This document shows positions 1 through 8,420 of a stretch of DNA of 64,000 bases, in pieces. The stretch lies in contig JAKQEQ010000086.1 of assembly GCA_029556545.1 (NCBI GenBank), positions 23,182-87,181 on the forward strand. The letters are read 5' to 3'. The notes beneath the pieces were generated by a model, which saw only the letters and a list, made by a program, of their open reading frames with translations, searched no databases and was not told the origin of the DNA. Position 1 is the stretch's first letter. Every line of letters starts with the position of its first letter. Source of the DNA: Candidatus Hydrogenedentota bacterium (GTDB lineage: Bacteria; Hydrogenedentota; Hydrogenedentia; Hydrogenedentales; JAGMZX01). A program made the position numbers and the translations under genes.

Positions 1-2
1 AC

Positions 3-104
3 TGCTACCCGAGCGCGGCCGTATCCCGTAAGCTGTTACGCATGAACGGTTTCCGGATGGCGCCGCGGCGGCACGCGCACGTTGCCGCGAACAAGAACTC
101 CTGA
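3..104 (+). CDS. 3' end of an upstream gene (partial, unidentified)
   Basis: The frame is open from base 3 to a TGA at 102-104 and would encode about 33 residues ending in HVAANKNS. The stop is directly followed by the hemY ATG, the usual spacing inside an operon. The fragment is too short to assign to a family. A haem-pathway gene is a natural guess because of hemY, but nothing in the residues shows it. The open frame could also be chance in GC-rich DNA. Confidence 0.3.
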   Translation, partial: CYPSAAVSRKLLRMNGFRMAPRRHAHVAANKNS

Positions 105-1505
105 ATGCGTGACGAAACGGACATCCTGATCCTTGGGGCGGGCATGACGGGCCTGTGCGCGGCGCATTACGCGGTCGAGCTGTTTGGCCGCGACCGGATA
201 CTGGTCGTCGATGCGGCGGATGCGCCGGGCGGTACGGCCCGCACGGACCGTGTGGACGGCTTCACCATCGAGTGGGGACCGAACGGATTCCTGGACAAGG
301 AACCGAAGACGTTGGAATGGATGGCGGACCTCGGCCTGGAAAACGAGCTTGTGCGCGTGAACGAAGCGGCGGCGCACCGGTTCATTCTCCGGGGCGGGCG
401 GTTGCACGAGGTCAAGCCGCCACCCGGGTTCCTGGTCTCGCCGCTGCTCTCGGTGCGTGGGCGGGCGCGTCTGCTGTGCGAACCGCTGATTCCGGGTAGA
501 CGGGACGACGCGCCGGAGTCCATTTGGGATTTCGCGGCGCGGCGCATCGGCCGCGAGGCGGCGGACATTCTGGTCAGCCCGATGGTCACGGGCATCTTCG
601 GGGGCGATGCGAAGCAATTGAGCCTCGAACACTGCTTTCCGCGCATGGCGGAGTTGGAGCGGACCTACGGCGGGCTGTTCAAGGCGATGCGCGCGCTGCG
701 CAAGAGCGGTGCGTCGGCCATGGGGCCTTCCGGCACGCTTACCAGCCTGCGGGACGGCATCGGCGGCGTGGCGGAGGCGGTGCAGGCACGGCTCGGGGAC
801 CGCATGCGGTTCGGCGTACAAGTCACGGGCATTGCGCCGCTGCCGGACGGCGGATTTCGGGTCGATACGGCGGGGTCGAGAATGAGCCCTCACCCTCACC
901 CGCTCCCGCGGGAAGAGGGAATCACGGCGCGTAACGTGATCGTGGCGCTGCCCGCGTATGGGGCGGCGGGGTGCTGCGCCGCGTTCGGCAGTCAACTCAC
1001 CGCGGCGCTTGAAGGCATCCGCTACGCGGGCATCACGGTTGTATCGGCGGGGTACCGGCGGGATCAGGTGGGCCACGACTTGAACGGTTTCGGTTTTCTC
1101 GTGCCGCGCACGGAGGGCAAGCGACTGCTCGGGTGCCTCTGGGACTCGACGCTGTTTCCGGGGCGCGCGCCGGAGGAACATGTCCTGCTACGGGCGATGT
1201 ACGGGGGCTACTCGGACCCGGAGGCCGTCGGGCTGAGCGACGGCGAACTGCTCGAATACCTGCGGCGCGAGGTGCATCCTCTCCTGCGCATCTCCGGCGA
1301 TCCCGAACTACTCCGCATCTACCGGCATCCGCGCGGCATCCCGCAATACCTCCTCGGGCACGAGGCGCGCCTGCGCGCCGTCGAGGCCGCGGAAACGCGT
1401 TTTCCGGGCCTCATTTTCGCCGGAAACGCCTACCGAGGCATCGGCTTGAACGACTGCGTGCTGTCCGCGCTGCGCGCCGTTGCGCGATTGGAACCGCCGG
1501 GTTGA
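105..1505 (+). CDS. hemY: protoporphyrinogen / coproporphyrinogen oxidase, HemY type
   Basis: FAD-dependent oxidase of late haem biosynthesis, 466 aa, the usual size for the HemY family. The N-terminal FAD-binding motif GAGMTGL is at residues 11-17. It is followed by the family block EWGPNGFLDKEP near residue 64 and the C-terminal flavin-contacting block FAGNAYRGIGLNDCV near residue 440. The ATG follows the stop of the preceding frame directly, which suggests an operon. Odd feature: residues about 262-272 (PHPHPLPREEG) are encoded by a 33-nt palindromic repeat at 887-919, inserted in frame in a surface-type segment before the conserved NVIVALPA strand. Whether the substrate is protoporphyrinogen or coproporphyrinogen cannot be told from sequence alone. 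Confidence 0.88.
   Translation: MRDETDILILGAGMTGLCAAHYAVELFGRDRILVVDAADAPGGTARTDRVDGFTIEWGPNGFLDKEPKTLEWMADLGLENELVRVNEAAAHRFILRGGRLHEVKPPPGFLVSPLLSVRGRARLLCEPLIPGRRDDAPESIWDFAARRIGREAADILVSPMVTGIFGGDAKQLSLEHCFPRMAELERTYGGLFKAMRALRKSGASAMGPSGTLTSLRDGIGGVAEAVQARLGDRMRFGVQVTGIAPLPDGGFRVDTAGSRMSPHPHPLPREEGITARNVIVALPAYGAAGCCAAFGSQLTAALEGIRYAGITVVSAGYRRDQVGHDLNGFGFLVPRTEGKRLLGCLWDSTLFPGRAPEEHVLLRAMYGGYSDPEAVGLSDGELLEYLRREVHPLLRISGDPELLRIYRHPRGIPQYLLGHEARLRAVEAAETRFPGLIFAGNAYRGIGLNDCVLSALRAVARLEPPG
887..919 (+). repeat. 33-nt dispersed palindromic repeat, copy 1 (in frame inside hemY)
   Basis: The element runs from CCCTCACCC to GGGAAGAGGG. A second copy of exactly the same length lies at 54516-54548 inside murF, with 29 of 33 positions identical; mismatches are at element positions 10, 12, 16 and 22. 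It is 11 codons long, so insertion preserves the reading frame. Its 3' half can fold back on itself (CTCCCGCGGGAAGAG). Similar CCCTCACCC...GGGAGAGGG elements are familiar to me as intergenic REP-like repeats in many bacteria. Confidence 0.8.
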
Positions 1506-1555
1506 GCGGCGTCCTTTCTTGTTTCGGCGGCCATGCCGCGCGGCGTTCAACGCGG

Positions 1556-1585
1556 TTGCCCGTTGGGGTGCGGGGGCACTATACT
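1556..1585 (+). promoter_or_regulatory. probable sigma70 promoter of lolCD
   Basis: TTGCCC at 1556-1561 and TATACT at 1580-1585 are separated by 18 nt. They lie about 40 nt upstream of the lolC ATG at 1626. The -10 is good (5 of 6) and the -35 is moderate. The position between hemY and lolC fits a separate transcription unit. Confidence 0.45.
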
Positions 1586-1625
1586 CCGTTCTCGACCGGA
1601 GCCTCCGGCGCAATTCCCGGGGAGT

Positions 1626-2918
1626 ATGCACCTCGTGCGATTTGAGTTGTTTGTCGCGGCGCGCTACCTGCGCAGCAAACGCCGCAATCGCTTCGTCAGC
1701 CTGATCGCGATCATTTCGGTGGCGGGCGTGTGCGTGGGCGTTATGGCGCTTATCGTGGTCATGAGCGTCATGACCGGATTCGACATCGCGCTGCGCGACG
1801 CCATCATCGGGAACCGCGCCCATCTTACCGTGCTGCCCAGTTTCGGCGGCCGCCTCGAAGACCCCGACCAGGCCATCGCGCGCCTGCGCGCCGTCGCGCC
1901 CGAGATCGTGGCGGCGGGCCCGCTGGCGCAGGTCGAGGCGCTGATCACCCACGACCAGAACTCGACCGGTGCGTACATCCTCGGCGTGGACCCGGTCCGG
2001 GAGCAGGAAATCACGATGCTCTCGGAGAACCTGACCACCCAGGGCGGGCGCAAGTATGGCGCGGGCGCGTTGCCGGGCGAGAAGGAGATCGTGCTGGGGT
2101 ACCGGCTAGCGCAGCGCCTTCTCGGCGCGCACTACGCGGACCCGAACCTGATGATCGGCCGGCGGGTGACCGTCACGACGGCGCGGCAAACCCTGACCCC
2201 GCTCGGGCCGCGCAGGGGCAGCCAGATTTGGCTGCGTGTCAGCGGCATCTCGCAGGCGAAGATGTCCGAGTTCGACACGTTGTATGCGTTCGTGGACATT
2301 CCGACCGCGCAGATGCTCACCGGCGAAAGCGGCGTGGACGGCATCCACATGAAGCTGCGCGACCCGTTCCTCGCCGAGACGGTGAAGCGCCGCATCAACG
2401 AGGATACGGACCTGCCCTATCAAGCCATCACGTGGTACGACAGTCAGGCCGAGTTTTTCGAGGCGCTCTACCAGGAAAAGCTGGCCATGTTCATCATCCT
2501 CGCGTTCATCATTCTGGTCGCGGCATTCAACATCACCAGCACGCTGATCATGGTCGTGATGGAGAAGCGGCGCGACATCGGCATCCTGCGCACGATCGGC
2601 ACGAGCACGCGATCCATATTTCAATTGTTCATCTTCGAGGGACTGATGATCGGCCTGACGGGCACCGTCGCCGGGCTGATTCTCGGCACGCTGTTCGCCC
2701 ACAACATCAACCCGATCATGGTGTTCATCGCGAAAGCGATCGGCTGGGACATCTTCAACAGCACGATCTATTACTTCGACGGCGTCCCGGTGGCGGTCAT
2801 GCCGGGGGACATTTTCTGGGTGTGCGTGTCGGCGGTCATCCTGACGTTGATCTCGACCCTGTATCCGGCGTGGAGCGCGGTGCGCGTCGACCCGGTGGAT
2901 GCCTTGCGCTATGAATAA
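1626..2918 (+). CDS. lolC: lipoprotein-releasing ABC transporter permease LolC/LolE
   Basis: Inner-membrane permease that extracts mature lipoproteins from the inner membrane and hands them to LolA. The frame is open from 1533, but the ATG at 1626 is preferred: it has a close GGGGAG ribosome site and gives the family N-terminus HLVRFELFVAARYLRSKRRN. Length is 430 aa, close to the usual 400-415. A first membrane helix lies around residues 22-47, followed by a large periplasmic domain. Three more helices lie in the last third, with the FtsX-type coupling segment EKRRDIGILRTIG after the second helix. The stop overlaps the lolD start by 8 nt, as expected for a co-translated LolCD pair. A single permease gene suggests a LolC2D2 homodimer arrangement rather than LolCDE. 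Confidence 0.9.
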   Translation: MHLVRFELFVAARYLRSKRRNRFVSLIAIISVAGVCVGVMALIVVMSVMTGFDIALRDAIIGNRAHLTVLPSFGGRLEDPDQAIARLRAVAPEIVAAGPLAQVEALITHDQNSTGAYILGVDPVREQEITMLSENLTTQGGRKYGAGALPGEKEIVLGYRLAQRLLGAHYADPNLMIGRRVTVTTARQTLTPLGPRRGSQIWLRVSGISQAKMSEFDTLYAFVDIPTAQMLTGESGVDGIHMKLRDPFLAETVKRRINEDTDLPYQAITWYDSQAEFFEALYQEKLAMFIILAFIILVAAFNITSTLIMVVMEKRRDIGILRTIGTSTRSIFQLFIFEGLMIGLTGTVAGLILGTLFAHNINPIMVFIAKAIGWDIFNSTIYYFDGVPVAVMPGDIFWVCVSAVILTLISTLYPAWSAVRVDPVDALRYE

Positions 2919-3624
2919 CGTGCTTGCATGCAAAGACGTGGTAAAGACGTTCCGCGACGGCGCGCGCGAGTTGCGCATCCTGTGCGGCGTGGACCTCGAG
3001 GTGCGCGAGGGCGAGTCGCTGGCGATCAGCGGGCCCTCGGGCGTGGGCAAGAGCACGCTCCTGCACATCCTGGGCACGCTCGATCGCCCTACAAGCGGCG
3101 ACGTGTTCTTCCGCGGCGCGTCTCTGGCAAGAATGAGCCGCAGCGCCGTCAACCGCATCCGCAACGAGGACATCGGCTTCGTATTCCAGTTCTACCACTT
3201 GCTGCCCGAGTTCACGGCGCTCGAAAACGTCATGATGCCCGCGCTCTGCAAGGGCGCCGCGCGCGGGGTGTGCCACGACCGCGCCGCGGAGCTTCTCGGG
3301 AAGGTCGGGCTCGCGGACCGCGTGTCGCATAAGCCGGGCAAGCTCAGCGGCGGCGAGCAACAGCGCGTCGCCATCGCCCGGGCTCTTTACAACCGGCCGA
3401 GCGTCGTACTCGGCGATGAGCCGACCGGCAACCTCGACGAGCATACGGGCGCGGGGATAATCGAACTGCTGCTGGACCTGAACCGTTCCGAAGGCGTAAC
3501 GCTGGTCTTCGTCACCCACGACGAGGCGCTGGCGCGACGCGCCCACCGCTGGGTGCACCTGCACGAAGGAAGAGCGTACCCGCGCGGCGAAACGCCGGAC
3601 CTCGGGAACGCGGGCGTCGATTAG
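2911..3624 (+). CDS. lolD: lipoprotein-releasing ABC transporter ATPase LolD
   Basis: ATPase partner of LolC, 237 aa. Walker A is GPSGVGKST at residues 41-49, the signature is LSGGEQQRVAIARAL, and Walker B is VVLGDEPTGNLD followed by the switch-region FVTHD. The ATG at 2911 lies inside the end of lolC; an in-frame ATG 12 nt upstream exists but would lengthen the overlap. The LolD/MacB-like subfamily is supported by the adjacent FtsX-type permease. The gene converges on the sulfatase gene, the two stop codons overlapping by a few bases, so no room remains for a terminator between them. Confidence 0.93.
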   Translation: MNNVLACKDVVKTFRDGARELRILCGVDLEVREGESLAISGPSGVGKSTLLHILGTLDRPTSGDVFFRGASLARMSRSAVNRIRNEDIGFVFQFYHLLPEFTALENVMMPALCKGAARGVCHDRAAELLGKVGLADRVSHKPGKLSGGEQQRVAIARALYNRPSVVLGDEPTGNLDEHTGAGIIELLLDLNRSEGVTLVFVTHDEALARRAHRWVHLHEGRAYPRGETPDLGNAGVD

Positions 3625-5072
3625 CCGAGGCGCTTGCCTTCCCGGTCCGTGGACCAATAGGCGTCGAATTCGGTGTCGCCGTGGTCGCGCATCCAGCCAT
3701 CGAGCATGTCGGCGAGCATGCGTTTGGTCTCGCGATGGGCCGGGTCGCTCGCGAGATTCACCATTTCATCCGGATCATTCTCGATATCGTACAACTCCTC
3801 GCCGTGCCGGATGTAACGCGTGTATTTGAACGCGCTCGTGCGGACCATGCGAATCGGATTCACCCACCGCTGCTTGTTGTAGTACTGCCCAACGACGAAC
3901 GCGCGCTCGGGCATCGCGCCCGCGCCGGTCAGGAACGGACGCAGCGATTGCCCGTCCGCGGCGCCGGGGTCCGCCCCGGCGAAATCGCACACCGTCGGCA
4001 ACACGTCCGTTAACGGGGCGAAGGCGTCCGTGGCGCGCGGCGCGACACCGCCGCACGCGTCGGGCACGCGGATGATAAGCGGCACGCGGACCAGGTGCTC
4101 GTACATGAATGGGCCCTTGAAGATGAGGCCGTGGTTCGCGTCCATGTCGCCGTGGTCCGAAAGGAGAACGACGATCGTGGACTCGGCGAGTCCAAGTGCA
4201 TCGAGTCGTTTCAGCACCGCGCCGATCTCGGCGTCGACCATGCGGCATTTCTCGCGGTAGAGCGCGCGATAGCGCTCCCAGAAGACGCGCGGCTTGTTGT
4301 AAAGCAGGTCGCCTTGGTCCTCGCGCATGAACCGCAGTTGTGGCGCGGGTTTCTTCGTCAAGTCGTCCCGCCAGGACGGCGGCAGCGGGACCGGGACCTC
4401 GGGCGTCTCGATATCGCCTGTCAGACCCTTTCGTGTGAATTCGTAAATGTCGTGGGGGTTAATGTAATTGACGAACAGGGCGAAGGGTGTCTCCGGCAAA
4501 TGGCGGCGATGTTCGAGATAGAACAGCGCCTTCTCCGTTGCGCCGGCCTGCGCGTCGCCGTCCAGTTCCGAAACGTCGAAGTGCGTCTTGAAATGATCGC
4601 GATTGCCCAAATGCCATTTGCCGAAATACGCGGTGTGGTAACCCGCACGGCGCAGCTTCGCGCCGAGCGTATCGGTCCCCTCCGCCAGCGGCGGCACGGG
4701 CGCGCCGTCGTGCCGCACGGACTCGATGTTCCCGATGACGCGCGTCTTGTGCGGGTACAGGCCCGTGTAGATGGACGATCGGCTCGCGGAACACTGGGGC
4801 GTCGTGCAGAAGGCGTGTGTGAACACCGTGCCGCCGCGCGCGAGCCCGTCGATGTGGGGCGTGTCGAAAAACGGGTCCACCGCGCCATAGGCCCGCCAGT
4901 GCTGCTGGTCCGTCGTGATGAAGACTATGTTCGGCCGGGGCCGGGGATCGACGGCGCGAATGGTTCCGGGAGCCCCGAGCAGGATCGCGCCCGCCGCCGC
5001 CGTTTGCAGAAAGCGCCTGCGCGGGAGCCGCCCCGCAAGTGAGTGTATTGTTTGCTCGCACATGGTGGTCAA
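3621..5072 (-). CDS. Tat-type secreted sulfatase (family S1)
   Basis: Sulfate ester hydrolase of the alkaline-phosphatase superfamily, 483 aa. The N-terminus carries a twin-arginine-like signal (LPRRRFLQTAAAGAILL, residues 17-33), so export in folded form is likely. The metal site begins with NIVFITTDQQHWR near residue 48. The formylglycine precursor is Cys94 in CSASR (residues 94-98), the C-x-A-x-R variant of the C-x-P-x-R motif. Further conserved elements are GKWHLG and SDHGDM. FGly formation needs a maturase (FGE or anSME), not encoded in this window. Substrate is unknown; phyla rich in such enzymes use them on sulfated polysaccharides. Start alternatives are the ATGs at 5072 and 5063. Confidence 0.85.
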   Translation of the reverse strand: MTTMCEQTIHSLAGRLPRRRFLQTAAAGAILLGAPGTIRAVDPRPRPNIVFITTDQQHWRAYGAVDPFFDTPHIDGLARGGTVFTHAFCTTPQCSASRSSIYTGLYPHKTRVIGNIESVRHDGAPVPPLAEGTDTLGAKLRRAGYHTAYFGKWHLGNRDHFKTHFDVSELDGDAQAGATEKALFYLEHRRHLPETPFALFVNYINPHDIYEFTRKGLTGDIETPEVPVPLPPSWRDDLTKKPAPQLRFMREDQGDLLYNKPRVFWERYRALYREKCRMVDAEIGAVLKRLDALGLAESTIVVLLSDHGDMDANHGLIFKGPFMYEHLVRVPLIIRVPDACGGVAPRATDAFAPLTDVLPTVCDFAGADPGAADGQSLRPFLTGAGAMPERAFVVGQYYNKQRWVNPIRMVRTSAFKYTRYIRHGEELYDIENDPDEMVNLASDPAHRETKRMLADMLDGWMRDHGDTEFDAYWSTDREGKRLG

Positions 5073-5391
5073 AATTTTCCCGCTATTCGGACACTTGTCG
5101 CGCTATTATGCAGAAGTTCTCGACGGAATGGTATCGCAACTTGAGGCGGAAACTTCCGTAAGACTTGCCGCACAGCCCGCACACGGAGCCTCGCCTGTGA
5201 GTCACCTCCGCACACGATGCGGCGGCAGCGGCTAAGCAAACGGCTGATTGTCGGCCTTTCAAAGTGTGCGAACGATGGGATCTCTTCAACGTGGGACCAG
5301 CCGGGATGTAATCAGCATCTGCTGCATCAGACCTTGCGATCGCGTTCGAAGACGGGAACGCCGATTCTCCGGGAACTAACGGGAATCCATG
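5073..5391. other. intergenic region, nothing convincing
   Basis: This 319-nt spacer separates two minus-strand genes. I find no plausible coding frame (the 68-codon minus-strand frame at 5083-5289 has no family look and no ribosome site), no tRNA-like fold and no clear hairpin with a T-run. A CATAAT on the minus strand near 5104-5109 could be a -10 for the sulfatase, but no matching -35 is visible. Confidence 0.5.
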
Positions 5392-8136
5392 TCATTTCGC
5401 CTGGACGTTTATCCAAAGGTTGAAGTCCCACGATTCCCGCTGCCCCGGCCACTTGTGGACGCGCCATTCATCCCAGAACACCACGGCGGGATAGGCGGGC
5501 GCCCAGCGCTCGATGCAAAGGTAGACTATCGGATCGGGCGTTGGGGCCGTCGTAAACGTACCCCAATACGTTGAGAATTCATCACAGGGCACAACGCGAA
5601 GGACCGGCTGGCGCAATCGCGTGGGAGGACGCGAGAAATCGATGCTGCCTGATTCGGTCGTGGGAAGGTCCCAAGCTGACAGCAAGATGTTACTAGCGGA
5701 CGGGTTTCGCGCGGAAACGATTACCTCGTAGATCGTCGCAGGCTCAAGGCCGCGCACAAAGCACCCGAAAGGAGTCGATGCGCTCCCGCCGCTGCCATCT
5801 ATCAGCCATTCCTGACGCACGGCGGCGTGTCCCGCCAAGACGTGTTCCGCCTCCGGCTGAATGGTGAACGACGGTCCGCCGTGGGTAAATCCCATCGGAG
5901 CGCCGTCCGCCCAATCCTCGAAGCCGCCATTGGCAAGTAGATTGTGCTTTGTTGCCTTCATCGCGCGAAAATGCAGGGGACGCATTTCATTCCGCAGTAC
6001 CTTGTATCGCCGGCGGCTTGTCCAATCGTCCGCCATCGTCATCATGAACCATAAGGGAATCGATTCCGCGCCAGTTACTTCGTAGAGCCCTTTCCATTGG
6101 TGTTCCTGGCTCTTCCAGAGTTCAAAACCGTTGAACTCGGAATACCGGTACCGCTGCCATGTTTTCGACTCATAGACGGGTAGAAAGTAGCGGAGACTGT
6201 CCCCGGGGTCCCGCGGCCCGTCACCCCGCACCAGGCAACGATAGGACAAGGTGGGAAGCCCGGTTTTTGCCTCCTTCGTATAGAGACCGATCGGCACGTC
6301 TTGGCCCCTCCCGAACTCGGCCACAAGCAATCGCTGCCTCATGAGCCACTTCGGTCTTTCGCTCGCTGGCTGCGCCTCTTCCGGGGTCTCCGCGATACCG
6401 ATTCGCATAACCCGCGGGTCCGCGCCGGTTGTCGTTTCAGTCTCGAGGCGGCGCAGGGGACTCGCGGCGTATCGGGAAAAAAGGTCGGCGTAAGCGTGAT
6501 GCTGGTAGGCGCGCGCGGCGACCAGCGGAACCGTGAGAGCGACGCCCAGCACAACGGCGGACAGTGCCATCCTGAGCGCCTCGGGCCTTCGGAGGGTTCC
6601 GAGGATGCGCATGCCGCGGCCCGCCGTGCTCGATGAGCGGCGAACGCCGGCAAGGGCCGGGGCGACTCGCACCATCGCGTGGCAAGTGAAGAGCAGCGGC
6701 AGCCACCACAGGAATTCGAGGTGAAAGTGATGTCGCAAATCGTACTGTAGCGAGGTGTAGCCACAGTAGTAGATCACAACCAGCGCGAACGCCAGGCCGT
6801 AACGGACCGCTATGCCGGAGAGCGTCAGAAAACAGAACAGCAGCAGGGGGACTTGCAGGCGGGACATTCCGTGGAGCCAGTCAAAACGAAGCGCGAACAG
6901 ATGCTCGATCATGGGCACGCGCACGGGACCGTAACGGGACTCATGAGACGCCACAAATACTCCGTAACGCATCTTGCTCAGTACGGCGGCGTACCACCGC
7001 ATGATGATATCCGCCGGGAATGTGGATACGTATTGACGGAGAAAGGCGTTGCAGGCTTCGTCGTATCGCGGGGTATAGATGCGGAGCGGGTCGTTGTCCA
7101 AGTCCGCGGCGTTGCGTTCGGCGTAGCCGCCCGCAATATCGGACGTGATCGCGTCATTGGACGCCGGAGCAAGTTCGTAATCGACACCGCCGACGCCCAG
7201 GAAGTCATCAAAGGGCGGAAGCAGGCCGTAGATTAGCACGTGTCCGGACGAACTGCCCTGCTCTTCCATGCCTGCCCACAGCGGCCATGAGGTTGCGAAA
7301 AAGGTCGCGAGAAGGAGCAATGCAGCCAGGGCCTTTTCCCAGAGCCGTCGCCGCAGCCCCCCAGGAAGAAACAGGAACAGGACGGCAATTGTCGGCCAGA
7401 CACAGATTAAGACGTCCTTGCGAAACCCCATCATCAGACCGAGGAAGCTTCCCAGGGCGAGGCAGGTACCGATGGTCTTGGTGCGAGACGTGCCGTGTTT
7501 CACCAGATAGCCGGCGGCGCACACCGCGGCGATGATTGGCGGCGCCTTCGAGTAGTCTCGCAAGTGCGGCAGGAAATACAAATTGGTTGGCGAAAAGATG
7601 ATCAGCAACGTTCCAACCAATGCCAAAGGCCAGCCAACCAACAATCGGAAGGCCAGATACGAGAACACGGCGACCAAGCCGTAAAGGGCCGCGTACAAAG
7701 GCGTGATCGCGTCCCAAGAGATGACGCCGGCGTACCGCCAAATCCAGCCCACGACGTGGAGACAGTAACGCCATCGCAAATGGGTTTGTTCGAGAGGCCG
7801 CGTCTGGAGAGTATCGGGCAAGTCGGCCGCGGTGATAGCCAACGTTCGTGTTTCCAGATTGAGGAATTCCGTCAGGCCCGGCACACTCCGCCATTCCGGG
7901 TTCACAAACCCGCGCCCCAACGCGATCATGACCGCCGGCGCATAGTTGCCCTGCTCGAAACGAGCATAACCGCCGAACAGGCTCGAATAGCGGCCGCCCA
8001 CCATGATCGCGAGCACGAATAGCGCAGCAACGGCCAAGCCCTCCAGGAAGGTTCCTCTGGAGCGGGAAGCCGACGCACAGACTCGCTTGAGAGGAGTGAG
8101 ACGTTTCCTTTGGCTTCGGAGTTCTATCGCTGACAC
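5392..8136 (-). CDS. large polytopic membrane protein with C-terminal extracytoplasmic domain (unknown)
   Basis: 914 aa. After about 30 basic residues, residues 30-560 hold roughly ten hydrophobic helices (for example LEGLAVAALFVLAIMVGG and ALVGTLLIIFSPTNLYFLP). The segment PHLRDYSKAPP between helices is polar and charged, as in GT-C glycosyltransferase loops. The remaining 350 residues look extracytoplasmic. They include a stretch starting NLLANGGFEDW near residue 735, the usual opening of a carbohydrate-binding-like beta-sandwich, followed by a Trp-rich tail. The GT-C or O-mannosyl-transferase relation is an inference from this layout; no catalytic motif is certain. No operon partner is evident. 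Confidence 0.7.
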   Translation of the reverse strand: MSAIELRSQRKRLTPLKRVCASASRSRGTFLEGLAVAALFVLAIMVGGRYSSLFGGYARFEQGNYAPAVMIALGRGFVNPEWRSVPGLTEFLNLETRTLAITAADLPDTLQTRPLEQTHLRWRYCLHVVGWIWRYAGVISWDAITPLYAALYGLVAVFSYLAFRLLVGWPLALVGTLLIIFSPTNLYFLPHLRDYSKAPPIIAAVCAAGYLVKHGTSRTKTIGTCLALGSFLGLMMGFRKDVLICVWPTIAVLFLFLPGGLRRRLWEKALAALLLLATFFATSWPLWAGMEEQGSSSGHVLIYGLLPPFDDFLGVGGVDYELAPASNDAITSDIAGGYAERNAADLDNDPLRIYTPRYDEACNAFLRQYVSTFPADIIMRWYAAVLSKMRYGVFVASHESRYGPVRVPMIEHLFALRFDWLHGMSRLQVPLLLFCFLTLSGIAVRYGLAFALVVIYYCGYTSLQYDLRHHFHLEFLWWLPLLFTCHAMVRVAPALAGVRRSSSTAGRGMRILGTLRRPEALRMALSAVVLGVALTVPLVAARAYQHHAYADLFSRYAASPLRRLETETTTGADPRVMRIGIAETPEEAQPASERPKWLMRQRLLVAEFGRGQDVPIGLYTKEAKTGLPTLSYRCLVRGDGPRDPGDSLRYFLPVYESKTWQRYRYSEFNGFELWKSQEHQWKGLYEVTGAESIPLWFMMTMADDWTSRRRYKVLRNEMRPLHFRAMKATKHNLLANGGFEDWADGAPMGFTHGGPSFTIQPEAEHVLAGHAAVRQEWLIDGSGGSASTPFGCFVRGLEPATIYEVIVSARNPSASNILLSAWDLPTTESGSIDFSRPPTRLRQPVLRVVPCDEFSTYWGTFTTAPTPDPIVYLCIERWAPAYPAVVFWDEWRVHKWPGQRESWDFNLWINVQAK

Positions 8137-8357
8137 GTATCAACACCCTTTGATCTGTGGCCCCTCTGTTCCACGCCTCTCGGGCAGTCTTGCACGTCCC
8201 TCACGGCCCCCTCCCGAAAGGCGCAGCGGAGTCTAGTCGAAGAATGCGGCAGCCTTCAACACGAATCTCGCTGTTTGTGGCAATACAGCGGTGATCCTAT
8301 GAGTCGATATGCGCGTGACCTTTTTCGGTGTGACGAAACCGTATCCCGCCGGTACGA

Positions 8358-8366
8358 TGCTATACT
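8358..8366 (+). promoter_or_regulatory. extended -10 promoter element
   Basis: TGC followed by TATACT (TG at 8358-8359, hexamer at 8361-8366) forms an extended -10, about 55 nt upstream of the lipoprotein gene start. No good -35 is visible at 17 nt, which is tolerated for extended -10 promoters. Confidence 0.4.
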
Positions 8367-8420
8367 GAAGGTGGATCCCGACTTGCCGGAGCGTAAACCG
8401 TGGACCATGGAACTTCGGGA

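Noticed and set aside
36-1181. Long minus-strand frame opposite hemY
   Set aside because: Arg/Pro/His-rich shadow typical of GC-rich DNA; hemY on the other strand has full family motifs.
5083-5289. 68-codon minus-strand frame upstream of the sulfatase
   Set aside because: No ribosome site, no helix or domain pattern, ordinary spacer composition.
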